A stretch of DNA of 64,000 bases. Source: Lichtheimia corymbifera B2541 (Eukaryota > Mucoromycota > Mucoromycetes > Mucorales > Lichtheimiaceae). The stretch lies in NCBI GenBank assembly GCA_000697475.1, contig JNEU01000833.1, positions 1-64,000 of the forward strand, written 5' to 3'. How positions within the stretch are numbered: the stretch's first letter is position 1; the number at the start of each line of letters is the position of its first letter. The notes under the pieces were generated by a model. It was not told the origin of the DNA and did not search any database. It was given only the letters and a program-made list of their open reading frames with translations. Both the position numbers and the translations under genes were made by a program. Positions 12,272 through 23,495 of the stretch are shown piece after piece.

Positions 12272-13331
12272 GTGCTAATGTGAATGTACGGAGGAGGAGC
12301 GGTTGTAGTGGGTTGGTGGAGGAAAGAAAAGGAAGAAACAAGAGGACAAGAACGGCGTTTTATATAGATTGGTTGTATTCAACTTGCATCCGCACAGACT
12401 ACACTTGATAAATACTTCATGTCACCTCACCCCTTTGTCTCCCCTTGCATTGGGTTTCATTTATCTGTTGATGTTTTTTCTTCATCTTTTCCCTCTTTGG
12501 CCCTTGCAGCAATAGGTCCTGTGTGTCTATATGTTTGTATGCAAGAAAAGGCACACACAACAAAAAGAATGAGCGAGATCATCCCGAGCCACCTGCGATA
12601 AACTGTGTACAACATCAGCTAAAAAAAGCAACTCATTGATTTAGCTACTGTTGTTGGCACCACTTTTTATCACCCAACATCACTAAACTAGCCGTTGCTA
12701 TAATAAAATGTCATCATGCTGCTGGTTGTTTGATTACCTAAACTTTTGTCCTCTTTGCTACATGTCTTTTTTGTTCCCAAAGTTTATGGCCATAATAAAT
12801 CATTCCATTGACACTCAGATCGCACCTGGTTAATGACCACTTGAAAATGATTTCTCATTTCGCGCACCACCCCCTCTTTGGCCGCAAATGGTGATAGTAC
12901 CAACTTTAGGCTATGATGAGCTACTATGCCTATTCTTGTAATGTGCTGTATGGTGTTGTTGCCTTTTGTAAGAGACCATGTTCATGGACATGATGAGAAA
13001 CAACAACATCGGATCGAAATCGGACTTGGCGGTTTATGTTCTCTCGCTCGGCAATACCATGGATGGGATCCGCATGTCACACACTTGAAGGACTTGACCC
13101 ATTGTAACACATGACCCACATACTCAATGTTAACGTGATCTACAACTAACTACCACCCCTGCGTACCCCACCTAATCCATTAACCACCCTGCATCCAAAA
13201 AATGCTTAATTTTGTCTTGCTATGGGAATGGTGGTGCATTACTTTATAGAGATAACAAGGGGGATGATGACAATGAGGATGATGTTGAAAAATGGGTGAA
13301 TGTGTTGTGAGAGAGAAAGCTAATCCAACTA
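12272..13331. other. intergenic region, nothing recognised
   Basis: About 1.06 kb between two leftward genes. It holds the promoter of the LEA14-like gene and the 3' flank of IES6. There are A/T-rich tracts and short open frames only. No tRNA fold or repeat was found by eye. Confidence 0.5.
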
Positions 13332-13888
13332 CTACTTGAGCACTACAGCTGCATTACGACTCGCCAAATATGCTTGTACGTTTGGTACACTTAATGTGCG
13401 GATAAACTGGTATATCTCGGCATTATGGTAGCGTAACCCCGTCTTTGGATCCGTGTACCGTGCTATCAGACCCGTAATGTCACAATACTTTTGCTGTGGA
13501 AGGATGGATGGAGGGCATTCAATGTTTTGATCTATAAAGCATCGTCTTGTCAGTCTATATACTCTACGCAATCCATATGACCAACTTTACATGTAGGAAT
13601 ATTGAGATCCAAGTCTTGCGTCTTTTCAGCTGCTAGGATTTGCTTGAGATTCTTGGATTTCTTTGGCGTCTTGTACTTTGAGCTCTTGAAAGGCTTCTCG
13701 ATACTAGCCAAGTTGAGTGGACCTGCTATACTATCTTGTGTTGCCTACAAAGAATAACCCATTCGACATCAGTAACTTGCGATTCCTTTATGACACCCAT
13801 CACAAACCTTGGCTTTCGAAACACTGGGACTTGAATTTTTCTTATTGGAGTTCTTTTTCGGTGCCCTAGCCGTTAATGCGGTTGGCAT
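13332..13888 (-). CDS. IES6: INO80 chromatin-remodelling complex subunit Ies6 (YL1-C domain)
   Basis: Three exons (13808-13888, 13591-13744, 13332-13531) give 144 aa, the usual size for Ies6/INO80C. The N-terminus is basic and Lys rich (KKNSNKKNSS). Residues 60-85 carry the family's FKSSKYKTPKKSKNLKQIL-like segment. The YL1 C-terminal domain follows with CDITGLIARYTDPKTGLRYH and ends AYLASRNAAVVLK at the very C-terminus. Ies6 binds Arp5 and couples ATP hydrolysis to nucleosome sliding in the nucleus. The second exon ends in T joined to AT, which restores the conserved PTY. The open frame that starts inside the last intron is not the protein start. Confidence 0.92.
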
Positions 13889-14065
13889 GGTATCGGTGGG
13901 ATCAGTGAAGGAGTTGGCTTACATATTTTAGCTTACTGAGGAAGAGGTGCACACGAATGCAATTTCCTCCGCTTCCACGCCTTTTTTTTTCTGCATTAGA
14001 GGCTGCTGATTGTAACCCACTTATAACATGGCATTCATTGTTGTAAAAAGCATTCATTGTTTTAT

Positions 14066-15374
14066 TTAGGCTATATTGGGAAAGAATACTTTACAGGTGT
14101 TTTGCCAAATAATCTCTGCGAGTTCCTCAGGATCTTCATCTCTAATAGCAGCAATTACGTGGAGGACAAGGCTAGAATGATATACTATTTAGAATACTCT
14201 CAAATAAAAAGCATTGCAAATCACTTACCCAGTTGCACATGGCTCACATCTATTCTTTACCATCAATCCTTTTTCAAATCTCTCTTTCTTCTTTGACAAG
14301 GGCGCATAGAGCTCCATCTCTTCCTTTGGTATCTTTGCCAAGTGCTTACTAGAAGCGTGCGTAGGCCGTATCTCACACCATGGTGCATCTGGGAAAACAT
14401 TCAAATAAGTGATCAAGGTATGCAATGTATCCACCCCAATTATACCTGTTTCGATCATTAGACGATCTCTTGGGATCTCCTTAACCACTTGGAGGTTCTC
14501 CTCAGTCTTTAGTGAGCAACCATTGATGCCAATATATAATCCCAAATCCACCAGCTGCTTCATCTCTTCCACTGTGCTTGTAAACGAGTGCACAACACCA
14601 TGGGTGAACCGGTGACGATTGGCCTTGATCATGTTGACAAAATCATCGCCAGTATTGCGGTTGTGAAGAAACATGGGGAGCTTTGTCTTTTCTGCCAGTT
14701 CAAATTGAGCTTCAAAGTACTTTTTCTGGATCTCCTTGGAACAGAACTGTAATCGATCATAATCTGTGAAGAAGGATGGTTATATATAATAAGTTTGATA
14801 TCGAATATGGACATGTTGTTACCTAGACCACATTCACCAATAGCCACGACAGTGGATGGATTCTCTTGAGCAAGCTCAAGTAGACGATTGAGGTATTCTG
14901 TGGGACCACCCGATGATTGCTCAAACTCGTCGCAACGTGTAGGATGACACCCAACGGTTGAATATAGCATCTGATCTTCGCCAAGAAATGATTTAATTAC
15001 ATACAGCCCTATTTGTAGCCTCCTCCCTCCAAAAGGACCTACTCTCGTTGTGCTGTTTGATCACATCGATCGCCTCATTCGCTTCTTCCAAATTGGTACC
15101 CGTAATGATAAGCTTCTCCACACCTGCCTTGCGAGCACGATCCAGGACTAAATGCCAATCATCTGTCGAGACGATGATCGTGAATACCTTTTTCGTCTTC
15201 CTTCCATTGGACGCGACACATACCTTCATGAGCTTGTTTTCCCCTGTAAACACCCCTGAACATGGGATCAGTCAAATTTGCACCAATATCTATTCTATAA
15301 TGTCAGTACTTTGTATTTCCATATGGATGAAGAGAATACATACCAATGAAACGCATGGCAGTTCTACGTAGCAT
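14066..15374 (-). CDS. TatD-family nuclease, TATDN1 type
   Basis: Seven exons fit: 15344-15374, 15224-15289, 15043-15162, 14823-14975, 14446-14763, 14229-14388 and 14066-14171 (317 aa). Conserved parts in order are [35 protein letters not shown] with the metal-binding Glu, MFLHNRN, VVHSFTS and [13 protein letters not shown] with the catalytic Asp. The N-terminal HxH of bacterial TatD is replaced by the DIGxNLTDP form typical of TATDN1. The family are metal-dependent DNases/3'-5' exonucleases, implicated in DNA degradation and repair. Two ATGs are possible, 15374 and 15356; the second gives MRFIDIG, closer to homologues. The second exon is 66 nt. Confidence 0.9.
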
Positions 15375-16007
15375 ATACTACTTTTACTGGAAAAAGAAGA
15401 GGATGAATGATGGATCCTGCATGCTCCTCCATAGAAAATCCCGCTCAAGTGTACAGTCACGTGACTCATCTTGCTTTTCACATCACCTTTTCTCAATTAC
15501 GAGCACCATCGATCTAGTTTTCTTTCTAAAGCCATCATCATAAGAATAAAATTGTTCTATCATCCGATATCTTCTCGATCACAGTTATATCTCGTGTAGT
15601 ATACTTACAGCTGGAGCCTGTTTCCATCTTGGAGGATCATCCTTCTTTGATCACCAGCTTCTGCAAGATAAGATAAACACACAAGAAATTCGCTTTTCTC
15701 CCTCGCATAATAGTCCTTCCTGTATTCTATCACACACCCTTCTTGTACAGACATAGATACATCCCGAGATCTTGGATTACGAGAACGTGTGAACGAGTTG
15801 GAATACAGTAGTATTGAAGTATATTACAATTGTCAACAGGATCAGCATAATATATTGGGATCACAAATATGGCAAAGGAAGTCTATCATATGTCGCGTGC
15901 ATGACACATCCATGTTGCGGAGCTCATTGAATGGTGTTGTCCAACTTGCTTGATTCTCCTCCTCCACCCTCCCCACACACCTTTTTTTGCACGCTTTCTT
16001 ATAAACC
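15375..16007. other. divergent promoter between TATDN1-like and MIOS genes
   Basis: About 630 bp separates two genes read outward. No conserved gene is visible. CT-rich and A/T-rich tracts are present, with a T-rich run just before the MIOS start. The region must hold both promoters, but I cannot name individual elements. Confidence 0.45.
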
Positions 16008-19000
16008 ATGGCGTCCACGCGCTCCATTATATGGTCACCACACTCGGATCGCAACCAGTTTCTCGTCAGTGGGAATGAGTTGAAGCTGTATGAATGGATT
16101 CCCGAGGTATAAATGCAGACGTTGACAATTTCTCCGTTCATGGAAACTCATTGGTTTCTCGTTGTAGACGATTGGGCAGTCTGGAAAAGCTGTTCTTGTG
16201 TCCACCATACCCAAAATCACGCTTGTCATGGTAATCAGGGATAGCTAGAACGCGGTAGGGGGTGGGCGGTTGAAAGGGGACGTTTGGTATTGAATAGTTG
16301 CTTTTTGTATAGTGTACTGACTGGTGTCCCGATCCTCAAAGATCAGATTTGATCGCTGTGGGCTTGACAACAGGCAAAACAGTGTTGGTGCGCATGCAAG
16401 ATCATATTCAAACCGATTATCCAACATCCGCTGCTGATAGTCCACAATCACCACTTTATCGCAGTACTTCACGTCCCTCCATATCATCATCGTCAGCAAC
16501 AGCAGCAGCAGCAGCAGCCATCACTAAACCGTATCCTGTACTTGGTGTCAAAATGTCACGTCCTTGCAATGTCGTATCATTCTCTCCTACCCACCCACAT
16601 CTATTGGCAGCCGGTCTGGATAAAGTGCGAAATGATCCTTGTCTTTTGGTGTGGGATATATCACAAGCTGTGGAAGCTTCATCCGCTGGACCACAAACAC
16701 CTACTACACCTTATTATCGACCTAGCAGTGCACGTTCAACAAGTGGATTCAGTGAGAGGGATGTCTTTTTCTCAGGTACACTTTGGCTCTCTTGGCTTCT
16801 CTCTCTTTTTTTTCGTATATCAACATACACGCATTGTAGACAAATCACGATACACAAGCCCATATGCAAGCCAAGCAGAGCATGTGGGAACTTCTTCATC
16901 TACCAGGTAAACCGAGAAATGAAAGAAGGCATATGTTTATATTAACGTGTATAAAGTAGTCGAGAGCAACGGCCTATTCAGCAATATGGATCATCAGAGG
17001 CAATTGCCTCCTGTGCCTGGTCGAGTCATCTGGGTGCACCCTTGTTGGTTGCTGGTATGGGAAACAAGTACCTACGAGCTTTTGATATTCGAGGTAAGGG
17101 TGGAAACATATTCTCTGTTCTTGAAATAGTAACTAAGATCGATCTCAGTGAATTCAAATGCAACACCTCTCCAGTTTGCTACCAAAGCAGTTTATGGCAC
17201 GACCGTCGATCCTTTCAACCCTTATCGAGTGGCTTCCTATACTGAAGAAGGCGTCGTCAAACTCTGGGATCTTCGCAAGACCAACGATCCTATATCCTTT
17301 TTCATATTGCTTTTTTTTCACTTGCTTGATTGTGTATATATATATTGATATGATCAACCCTTGACCATGACACACGTCCTCACACTTAGCTCGGATAGCG
17401 GCTTCAAACACAACTTATCACACATTGCATTCTCATCCACGAGACCTGGTCTTCTTGCCTCACTTACAAGAGATTCACAATCCATCAGTCTTTGGGATAT
17501 TCAAGAAACGTGCTCGTTACGCGGATCAGATATGGGTCCTGCACCTCCAACAAGTACCATCAGCTCGAATCAAGACTCAGTGCAAGCAAAGAGTGAAGAA
17601 AAAGGAGCGCTTCAATCCCTGGTTGAGATGTCGAATGATGCTGATCTCAGTATACCCGTGTTATGGAAGAGTCGAAAATGTAAGCAATGGCTTTGGAAGC
17701 GAGAGAGAGAGAGAGGGCGGTGTATATTCATCATGAAGAAATAGCTATTCCCACCAGTAAATCCATATCGTGCTTCCATTTCATTCCCACCAGCAGCAAT
17801 CAAGATCGTCGTGGATGCAGCACCAGTGTCCTGACCATGCACAAAGATGGCCAATTTGAACCTATTGGACTCGAAGAAGCTTGCAAAATGTCATGGCGTC
17901 CAACAGGTGGATTTGCATTAACGGGTGGCTGCGATATCATGCAGACTTATGGCGATGACATTTCAACGGCCAAACAATCCACACATGAAGTCATGGATCG
18001 GTTCCACGCATTTGGCATCAGTGATAAAAAAGCACACTGGTAAGTTATTAGTCTGGGCTATTTTTTTACTTTAATTGACATGGCGATGAGCATAGGCAGG
18101 AAGAAGAACAGCAGCAGCAACAACAACAAGAACTTCGGTTATTGACACCATCCATACCAGTGCATGCAGCCAAGGAACTAGCAAATGATATTTCAGTCGT
18201 TATGCGTGAACGTGTCAAGTTGGGATATTCAATGGAGGTAAAATGACCACGAAAACAGCGTCATGTGAAGGCGGAGAGCTTACATTGAAATATGTAGATT
18301 CGAACAAACATTGACATTGTCAAGGAGGATCACAAGATGAAAGAGCTTTGGTCATGGATCCATCGTATGTTAATATGCCTTTTGTTGAACCGCTCGAATC
18401 ACTCACTCTACTCTATGGATGATAGGGGCTGACAAGCTGTCTCGAGACATGTCGCAAGTGATTAGTTATAACTTTCAGGGTGTTCATGGGATCTGGTCTG
18501 GACCAGGTAGTGGTTACACAGGTGTTATGCAAGCAAGCATCTTTCTTATTTTTTGACGTAGGATTCGAATTCAACAAGAAATCTTCAAAGGAGAAGCTTA
18601 TGGCTCTTCAAGAAAAATCCGATGATGCACTTGCCATGGTGGAGACGACCAAGCCTATTCAACGAAATTTGGCATTGAAAGTCTGCGGTTTTGGTTTCAC
18701 TCAGAGCGAGCTTGAACAGGAACTAGTACGGTAAGTGGATGGTTGTTTCTAATCGATACAACATCGCTCATTGTCTGTGTTTGGGCTATAGACTGGAATC
18801 ACGTGGTGAATATGATAAGGCAGCGGGATGGGCATTTTTCAGTGGTCTTCCTCATCGAGCCATTCAAGCTTTGGGGAGTGTGCGAGGTTCAGGAAAGAAT
18901 GGTAAGTATGGGTGGTGATGTTTTGAGGGGAAATGGGAAAAAGCTAAAATGGTGTTCTATCAGACCAGCAACGTAAATTGATGTCAGCTGTGCTGGCCGG

Positions 19001-20138
19001 TTTTCAACCCGATTCACCGAATGAAAATCCAACTTGGCGACAGCTTTGCGAATCATTGAGTCTTGATATGGAGGATCAACCTTATTTACGTGCTATATTC
19101 GCCTATATATCATCCAACGACTGGTTCCGAGTGCTGAATGAACCCAACCTTTCACTAAAGGAGCGTGTATCGGTTGCCTTGCGTGTGCTACAAGATGATC
19201 AATTGACGCAGTATCTCAACAAGCTTACAGAACAGCTGATCCGCGAAGGTGACGTGGAAGGTGTCCTTCTTACGGGGTTAACCAGCAGAGCGGTGGATCT
19301 TTTGGAGCAAACAGTCAATCGATATGGTGATGTGCAGACGGCGAGTCTTGTGATGAGCTTTGTGGTTCCTCGACGTTTCAAGGACAAGCGAGTGGAAGAT
19401 TGGATTGAAAGGTAAGGCTTGCGGATCCCGTTCTTTGGAGGAGGGATTCCATATTAATAGCTTTCATAGTTATCGCGCGTTGTTAGATCGATGGCAATTA
19501 TGGCATCCAAGAGCCAAGTTTGATATACAACGTGGACAAAGGATGAACAATGCAAGCGAGGTTGCTCCACCTCAGGTTTATGTACGATGCACTTATTGCT
19601 CGCAGTCTCTTGGTCACAGCTTGCTGGTCCAGAATGTTAGAAACCGAGAGGGAAAACGAATGAATGTCCAAACCAACCTTTCATCAGGAGGTCGTGCGTC
19701 TGGGAAACAAAAGGCAAGTATAGATAATGTATTTGGAATGGAGCATGAAACTCATATGGGATTTTTCTTTATTTCAGCCTACAGTATGTCCAAGCTGTCG
19801 TAAGCCACTGCCACGATGTGCTCTGTGCTTGATGCATATGGGAACTCCCATCGATCCATTACGTAAAGCTATTGCTGCCAATGACTCGCGTAAAGGTATG
19901 TGATCATGAACGATTTTGAATACCAACCCTCTCATCATCCACCTATTTCATCACAGTGGATCCATCAGGATTTGATTTCTGGTTTACATGGTGCCAAACG
20001 TGTCGACATGGAGGACATGCTGTGCATATTTTTGACTGGTTTAGAGATCATAAAAGTTGCCCTGTTAGTAGCTGTAATTGTAATTGCTTTAGTATGAGCT
20101 CAGGGAATATGATAGAATCCAATAAAACTATGACATAG
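16008..20138 (+). CDS. MIOS: MIOS/Sea4, GATOR2 (SEACAT) WD-repeat subunit of the TORC1 pathway
   Basis: Seventeen exons give 1042 aa: 16008-16106, 16168-16230, 16313-16775, 16840-16906, 16960-17093, 17149-17291, 17376-17679, 17745-18039, 18096-18237, 18298-18364, 18426-18506, 18562-18730, 18792-18901, 18964-19411, 19470-19713, 19778-19895, 19957-20138. An N-terminal beta-propeller (about 1-450) has segments such as [16 protein letters not shown] and [11 protein letters not shown]. An alpha-solenoid follows. The C-terminal zinc domain (about 900-1015) has [34 protein letters not shown] and a final Cys cluster, as in MIOS. MIOS sits on the vacuole/lysosome and supports amino-acid activation of TORC1. 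The intron at 17292-17375 is AT-AC and the one at 19714-19777 is GC-AG; both preserve the frame and the conserved sequence. A Ser/Ala/Pro-rich insert lies at about 88-130. Confidence 0.92.
17292..17375 (+). other. U12-type AT-AC intron in MIOS
   Basis: The upstream exon ends at GATCCT and the intron starts ATATCCTTTTTC, the consensus of minor-spliceosome AT-AC donors. A branch-like CCCTTGAC lies at 17358-17365 with its A at 17364, 11 nt before the terminal AC at 17375. Removing 84 nt joins DP to VLTLSSDSG in frame, the sequence expected in a WD repeat. No GT-AG pair in the neighbourhood gives an equally clean join. Confidence 0.8.
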
Positions 20139-20394
20139 TCTTTCACGTTTTTAATATGGCTTTGCATCATTGGATAGAGTGTCTTCGTGAAATTATCAAG
20201 CTTTATTCTTCATCAATGGGCCTGAGTATACTATTTCATAGCCAAATCAGGGTCGATACATCATCATAAAGAGACCGATCATGGTAATTGGGCAGTGGGC
20301 AACATGTCGTCTGAGATTGAAATCGAGATGCCGTATTTGACACGATTGAGCATTGAAAGAGAGCTTCTTGTGTACTATCTTTTTTACTTCTACC

Positions 20395-22128
20395 ATGGGC
20401 AAATGGACCGACAAGTTATACATTACACATTCTGAGTGGAGTGGTGAAGTCGGCCAGCATTCAGCATCGTCAGGCATTACGGGTCGTCGACAAAACGATG
20501 GATTCCGACGTTTACCTTTTTATTGTTGTTCACTTTCACTTCAACCATTTGAGCATCCTGTCTGTACACCCGAGGGCATCATCTTTGATCTGGTCCATAT
20601 TATTCCCTACATTAAAAAGTACGGTACCAATCCAGTGACGGGTGAAAAGCTGGACACCAAGAACCTTATCAAGCTCAACTTTTTCAAGAATGATAAAGAA
20701 GAGTTCTATTGCCCAGTGACATACAAGGTCTTTTCAGATCACACAGCCATCGCCGCCATCAAAACAACCGGCAACGTCTTCGCCTATGACACCATTGAGA
20801 AGCTCAACATCAAAGCAAAGCATTGGAAAGATTTACTCACGGACGAGCCATTCACACGCAAAGACATCATTATGATCCAAGATCCTCATAACCTTGACAA
20901 CCGCAACATGTCAAAATTCCATTACCTAAAGAATGATATGAAGGTGGTCGATCAAGGTAAGCATAATGAAAGTGTGCTATCCATATCATCTCATATATAT
21001 GTATATATGTTTAGCTGAGGAACGAGCACGAAAGCAACCCATCAACAACATCAATGTACAAGGTCTTGGATCCACTAGCAAAGTGTTGGCCAAACTCAAC
21101 CCATCAGCAACAGCATTAGAGAAATCTGAAAAGTCAACATCACCATCAACAACACCTAAAAAGCCCAACACACCTTATAATGCAGCCCATTTTTCTACCG
21201 GACGAGCAGCAGCATCCTTCACATCGACATCAATGACACCCGTTACAGTCAATGAGAGTGCACTGATTGACGAGGATATTTTCATGTACAAGCGGATCCG
21301 CAAGAACGGCTATGCACGTTTAATCACCAATTTCGGCAACATTAATCTCGAGCTCTACTGTGAGAAGGCACCCAAGGCTTGCCACAATTTTATTCTTTTG
21401 GCCAAATCAGGTTATTACAATAATACTGTCTTTCATCGCAGCATCAAGAACTTTATGGTAAGTGTGTGGGGGAATCATGCATTAAGGACGGAGTTAGTAA
21501 ATGAGTGGTTGTGTGTAGATCCAAGGAGGTGATCCCACTGGAACGGGTCTAGGTGGTGAATCCTATTGGAAACGACCCTTTGACGACGAAATCAAAGGAA
21601 GCTTATCACACAATGACCGCGGTGTACTTAGTATGGCCAACAAAGGAAAGAATACCAATGGCTCGCAATTGTAAGTTTGTTACCTTTGGTTTCATGCATA
21701 CGTATACTGATATGGAGAATAATAGCTTTATTACGTATCGACCATGCACACACCTTGATGAGAAACATACCATCTTTGGACGAGTGGTGGGTGGTCTCGA
21801 TGTATTGAATCAAATGGAGGCTGTTCCTACCAATGAAAAGGATCGACCTGAACGTGATATCCGAATCAAGGAGGTGTCTATATTTGTTGATCCATTTGAG
21901 GAGTTCCAAGGGCGTTTAAAGCGTAAACTTGCACATGAAGCGAATGCTGAACAAGAAGAACAAGAGCGGAAACAAAAGCGGGCAAAGGAGGATAGCATGG
22001 GATGGTTTGGACCCAATGTGGCAAATAGCAAGAAAGCAGGTTCAGGCGGCATTGGCAAATACCTTGCTAGTAGTAGTAGTAGTAAAAAGAAAAGTAGTAG
22101 TAGCTATGGCAACTTTGACCAATTTTAA
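20395..22128 (+). CDS. U-box cyclophilin-type peptidyl-prolyl isomerase (PPIL2/Cyp60)
   Basis: Four exons (20395-20956, 21015-21457, 21519-21670, 21726-22128) give 519 aa. The N-terminus [15 protein letters not shown] and the U-box around residues 40-110 ([25 protein letters not shown]) match PPIL2, a ubiquitin-ligase-type cyclophilin associated with spliceosomes. A cyclophilin domain follows at about 285-440, with [39 protein letters not shown] and [10 protein letters not shown]. The C-terminal 75 residues are charged, then Ser/Lys rich. Most of the PPIase pocket residues are visible (FHR, QGG, SQFFIT). The start is the first ATG in a strong family context and lies only about 250 bp after the MIOS stop, on the same strand. 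Confidence 0.93.
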
Positions 22129-22291
22129 AAACGAATAATACCAACCAACTTGTATTGTATCATCAATCATCATCATTATCATAAAAGGGTAAACATTAAA
22201 GCCCTGTATTAGTAGCCTGCTTCTCCGTCTCAATTCATTCCATTTTCTCCCACCACCAGCACGAGCACGCGTTTTATAACTACCTCATCCC

Positions 22292-23105
22292 ATGTCCATC
22301 AAAGATCGTCTTGCAAGGATCAGACTCGATCCCTTTCCTCAGTTGACTCATGTCTTTGGCGAATATCTTTGCAAGCCTCGTTTGGTTATCCTAACGGCCA
22401 TTCTCACCAAGATCTGCCTTGATCGACTTTATCAATATTCAGCGGTAACGTTGCTATGCAACCAGGTCGTCGTCGTCGTCGTCGCTAGGATGATACTGAT
22501 CTATGATGATGTATATATAGATTGTCAATCCTAATGGGCAATTGGATGCAGAGGGCAAGCCTACATTGGATATTCTCGAGTACCACCATCCAAGCACAGC
22601 GGATGATATCTACAGCTTCCTTGCAGGTTATGGAGCCAAGGGTCGTGAGGCGTACTTGTCGTTGTTGTTTTATGACAATGCATTCTTGTTGTGTCGTACA
22701 CTACCATTGTGCCTGTTGACTTATATGGGATTTAAACGAGCACCCCAATGGATTCGACCTGGTGTATGGATTCATCTTCTCACTACTGCTTGGGATCTTG
22801 GAGAAAATGCATTGCTTTATATCATCCTCAAGACGTATCCTCGTCGTCTCGACTTTGTAGCATGGCTTGCAACTGGATTCATTCAAGGCAAATGGGTGCT
22901 ATTCTGGGCTACCATCTTCCTTATCTTTGTATCAGTGGGATCAGCCATTTACTACACGTTCCATTCAATGCTAGCTGACTCGGTGATGGTGCTACAGAAT
23001 GATAAAAAGGACAAGGAGAACGCTCGTCGTCATGTGGATGCTGTGCTTAAACGCCAACGCGCTCTTGCTGCTGCATCCGCCGCCGGAAAGAAGAAGCAAT
23101 CTTGA
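22292..23105 (+). CDS. four-TM membrane protein of unknown function
   Basis: Two exons (22292-22444 and 22521-23105) give 245 aa. About four hydrophobic segments are visible: near residue 30-50 (VILTAILTKICLD), 95-115 (FLLCRTLPLCLLTYMGF), 125-150 (PGVWIHLLTTAWDLGENALLYI) and 170-195 (WVLFWATIFLIFVSVGSAIYY). The C-terminus is a basic, Ala/Lys-rich tail that could be cytosolic. I do not recognise the family. The polar residues inside predicted helices (TAWDLGEN) hint at a conserved membrane motif rather than a random ORF, and coding statistics look good across both exons. It follows PPIL2 by about 160 bp on the same strand. Confidence 0.75.
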
Positions 23106-23495
23106 ACAAGAATATTATTATAGAAACACTCACACATCCATCAACTTTACTAAAGATAAATAAAAAAAAGCCAAGCATTTGCTTTTCTTAGAAGAGTGAA
23201 ACCTTGTGTCCATGTGGTTGCGACGAAGGGTGTGATGGTGGTGAGGTAGTGTGTGTGTGTGTGTGTGTGCGCTCTTGGCATTATTGCGTAGTAGCAGTAA
23301 TAGTAGTAGTAGTCATCAATAGTGCCGCCCAAAAACGGAAGCACCAGAACATTTCCAGGTCCGTAGACATAACACGACGCTGATGATCGTCTTTTTGTAC
23401 TTGCGTTCTTCCCTCTTTTGTTTTCTCTTTTTTCTTTTATATATAACAGGAAAAGCACTCCACTCCTTTTCTCTTATCCTCTCGTCTGATTCATA
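23106..23495. other. intergenic region with (GT)n and AGT-triplet tracts
   Basis: A (GT)9 microsatellite lies near 23250 and is followed by GTA/GTAGTA triplets. An opposing low-complexity open frame (23150-23458, His/Thr and Tyr runs) is an artefact of these tracts. The right end holds the syntaxin promoter with a TATATATAA-type element near 23437. Confidence 0.45.

Noticed and set aside
17292..17397. GT-AG splice alternative (GTGTATATA donor, CTTAG acceptor) at the MIOS AT-AC intron
   Set aside because: It would insert a Phe/Leu-rich hydrophobic segment into a beta-propeller blade and lose the conserved VLTL; the AT-AC join fits exactly.
23150..23458. Leftward open frame with Tyr and His/Thr runs upstream of the syntaxin
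   Set aside because: The runs are direct translations of the GT and GTA microsatellites; there is no other coding sign.
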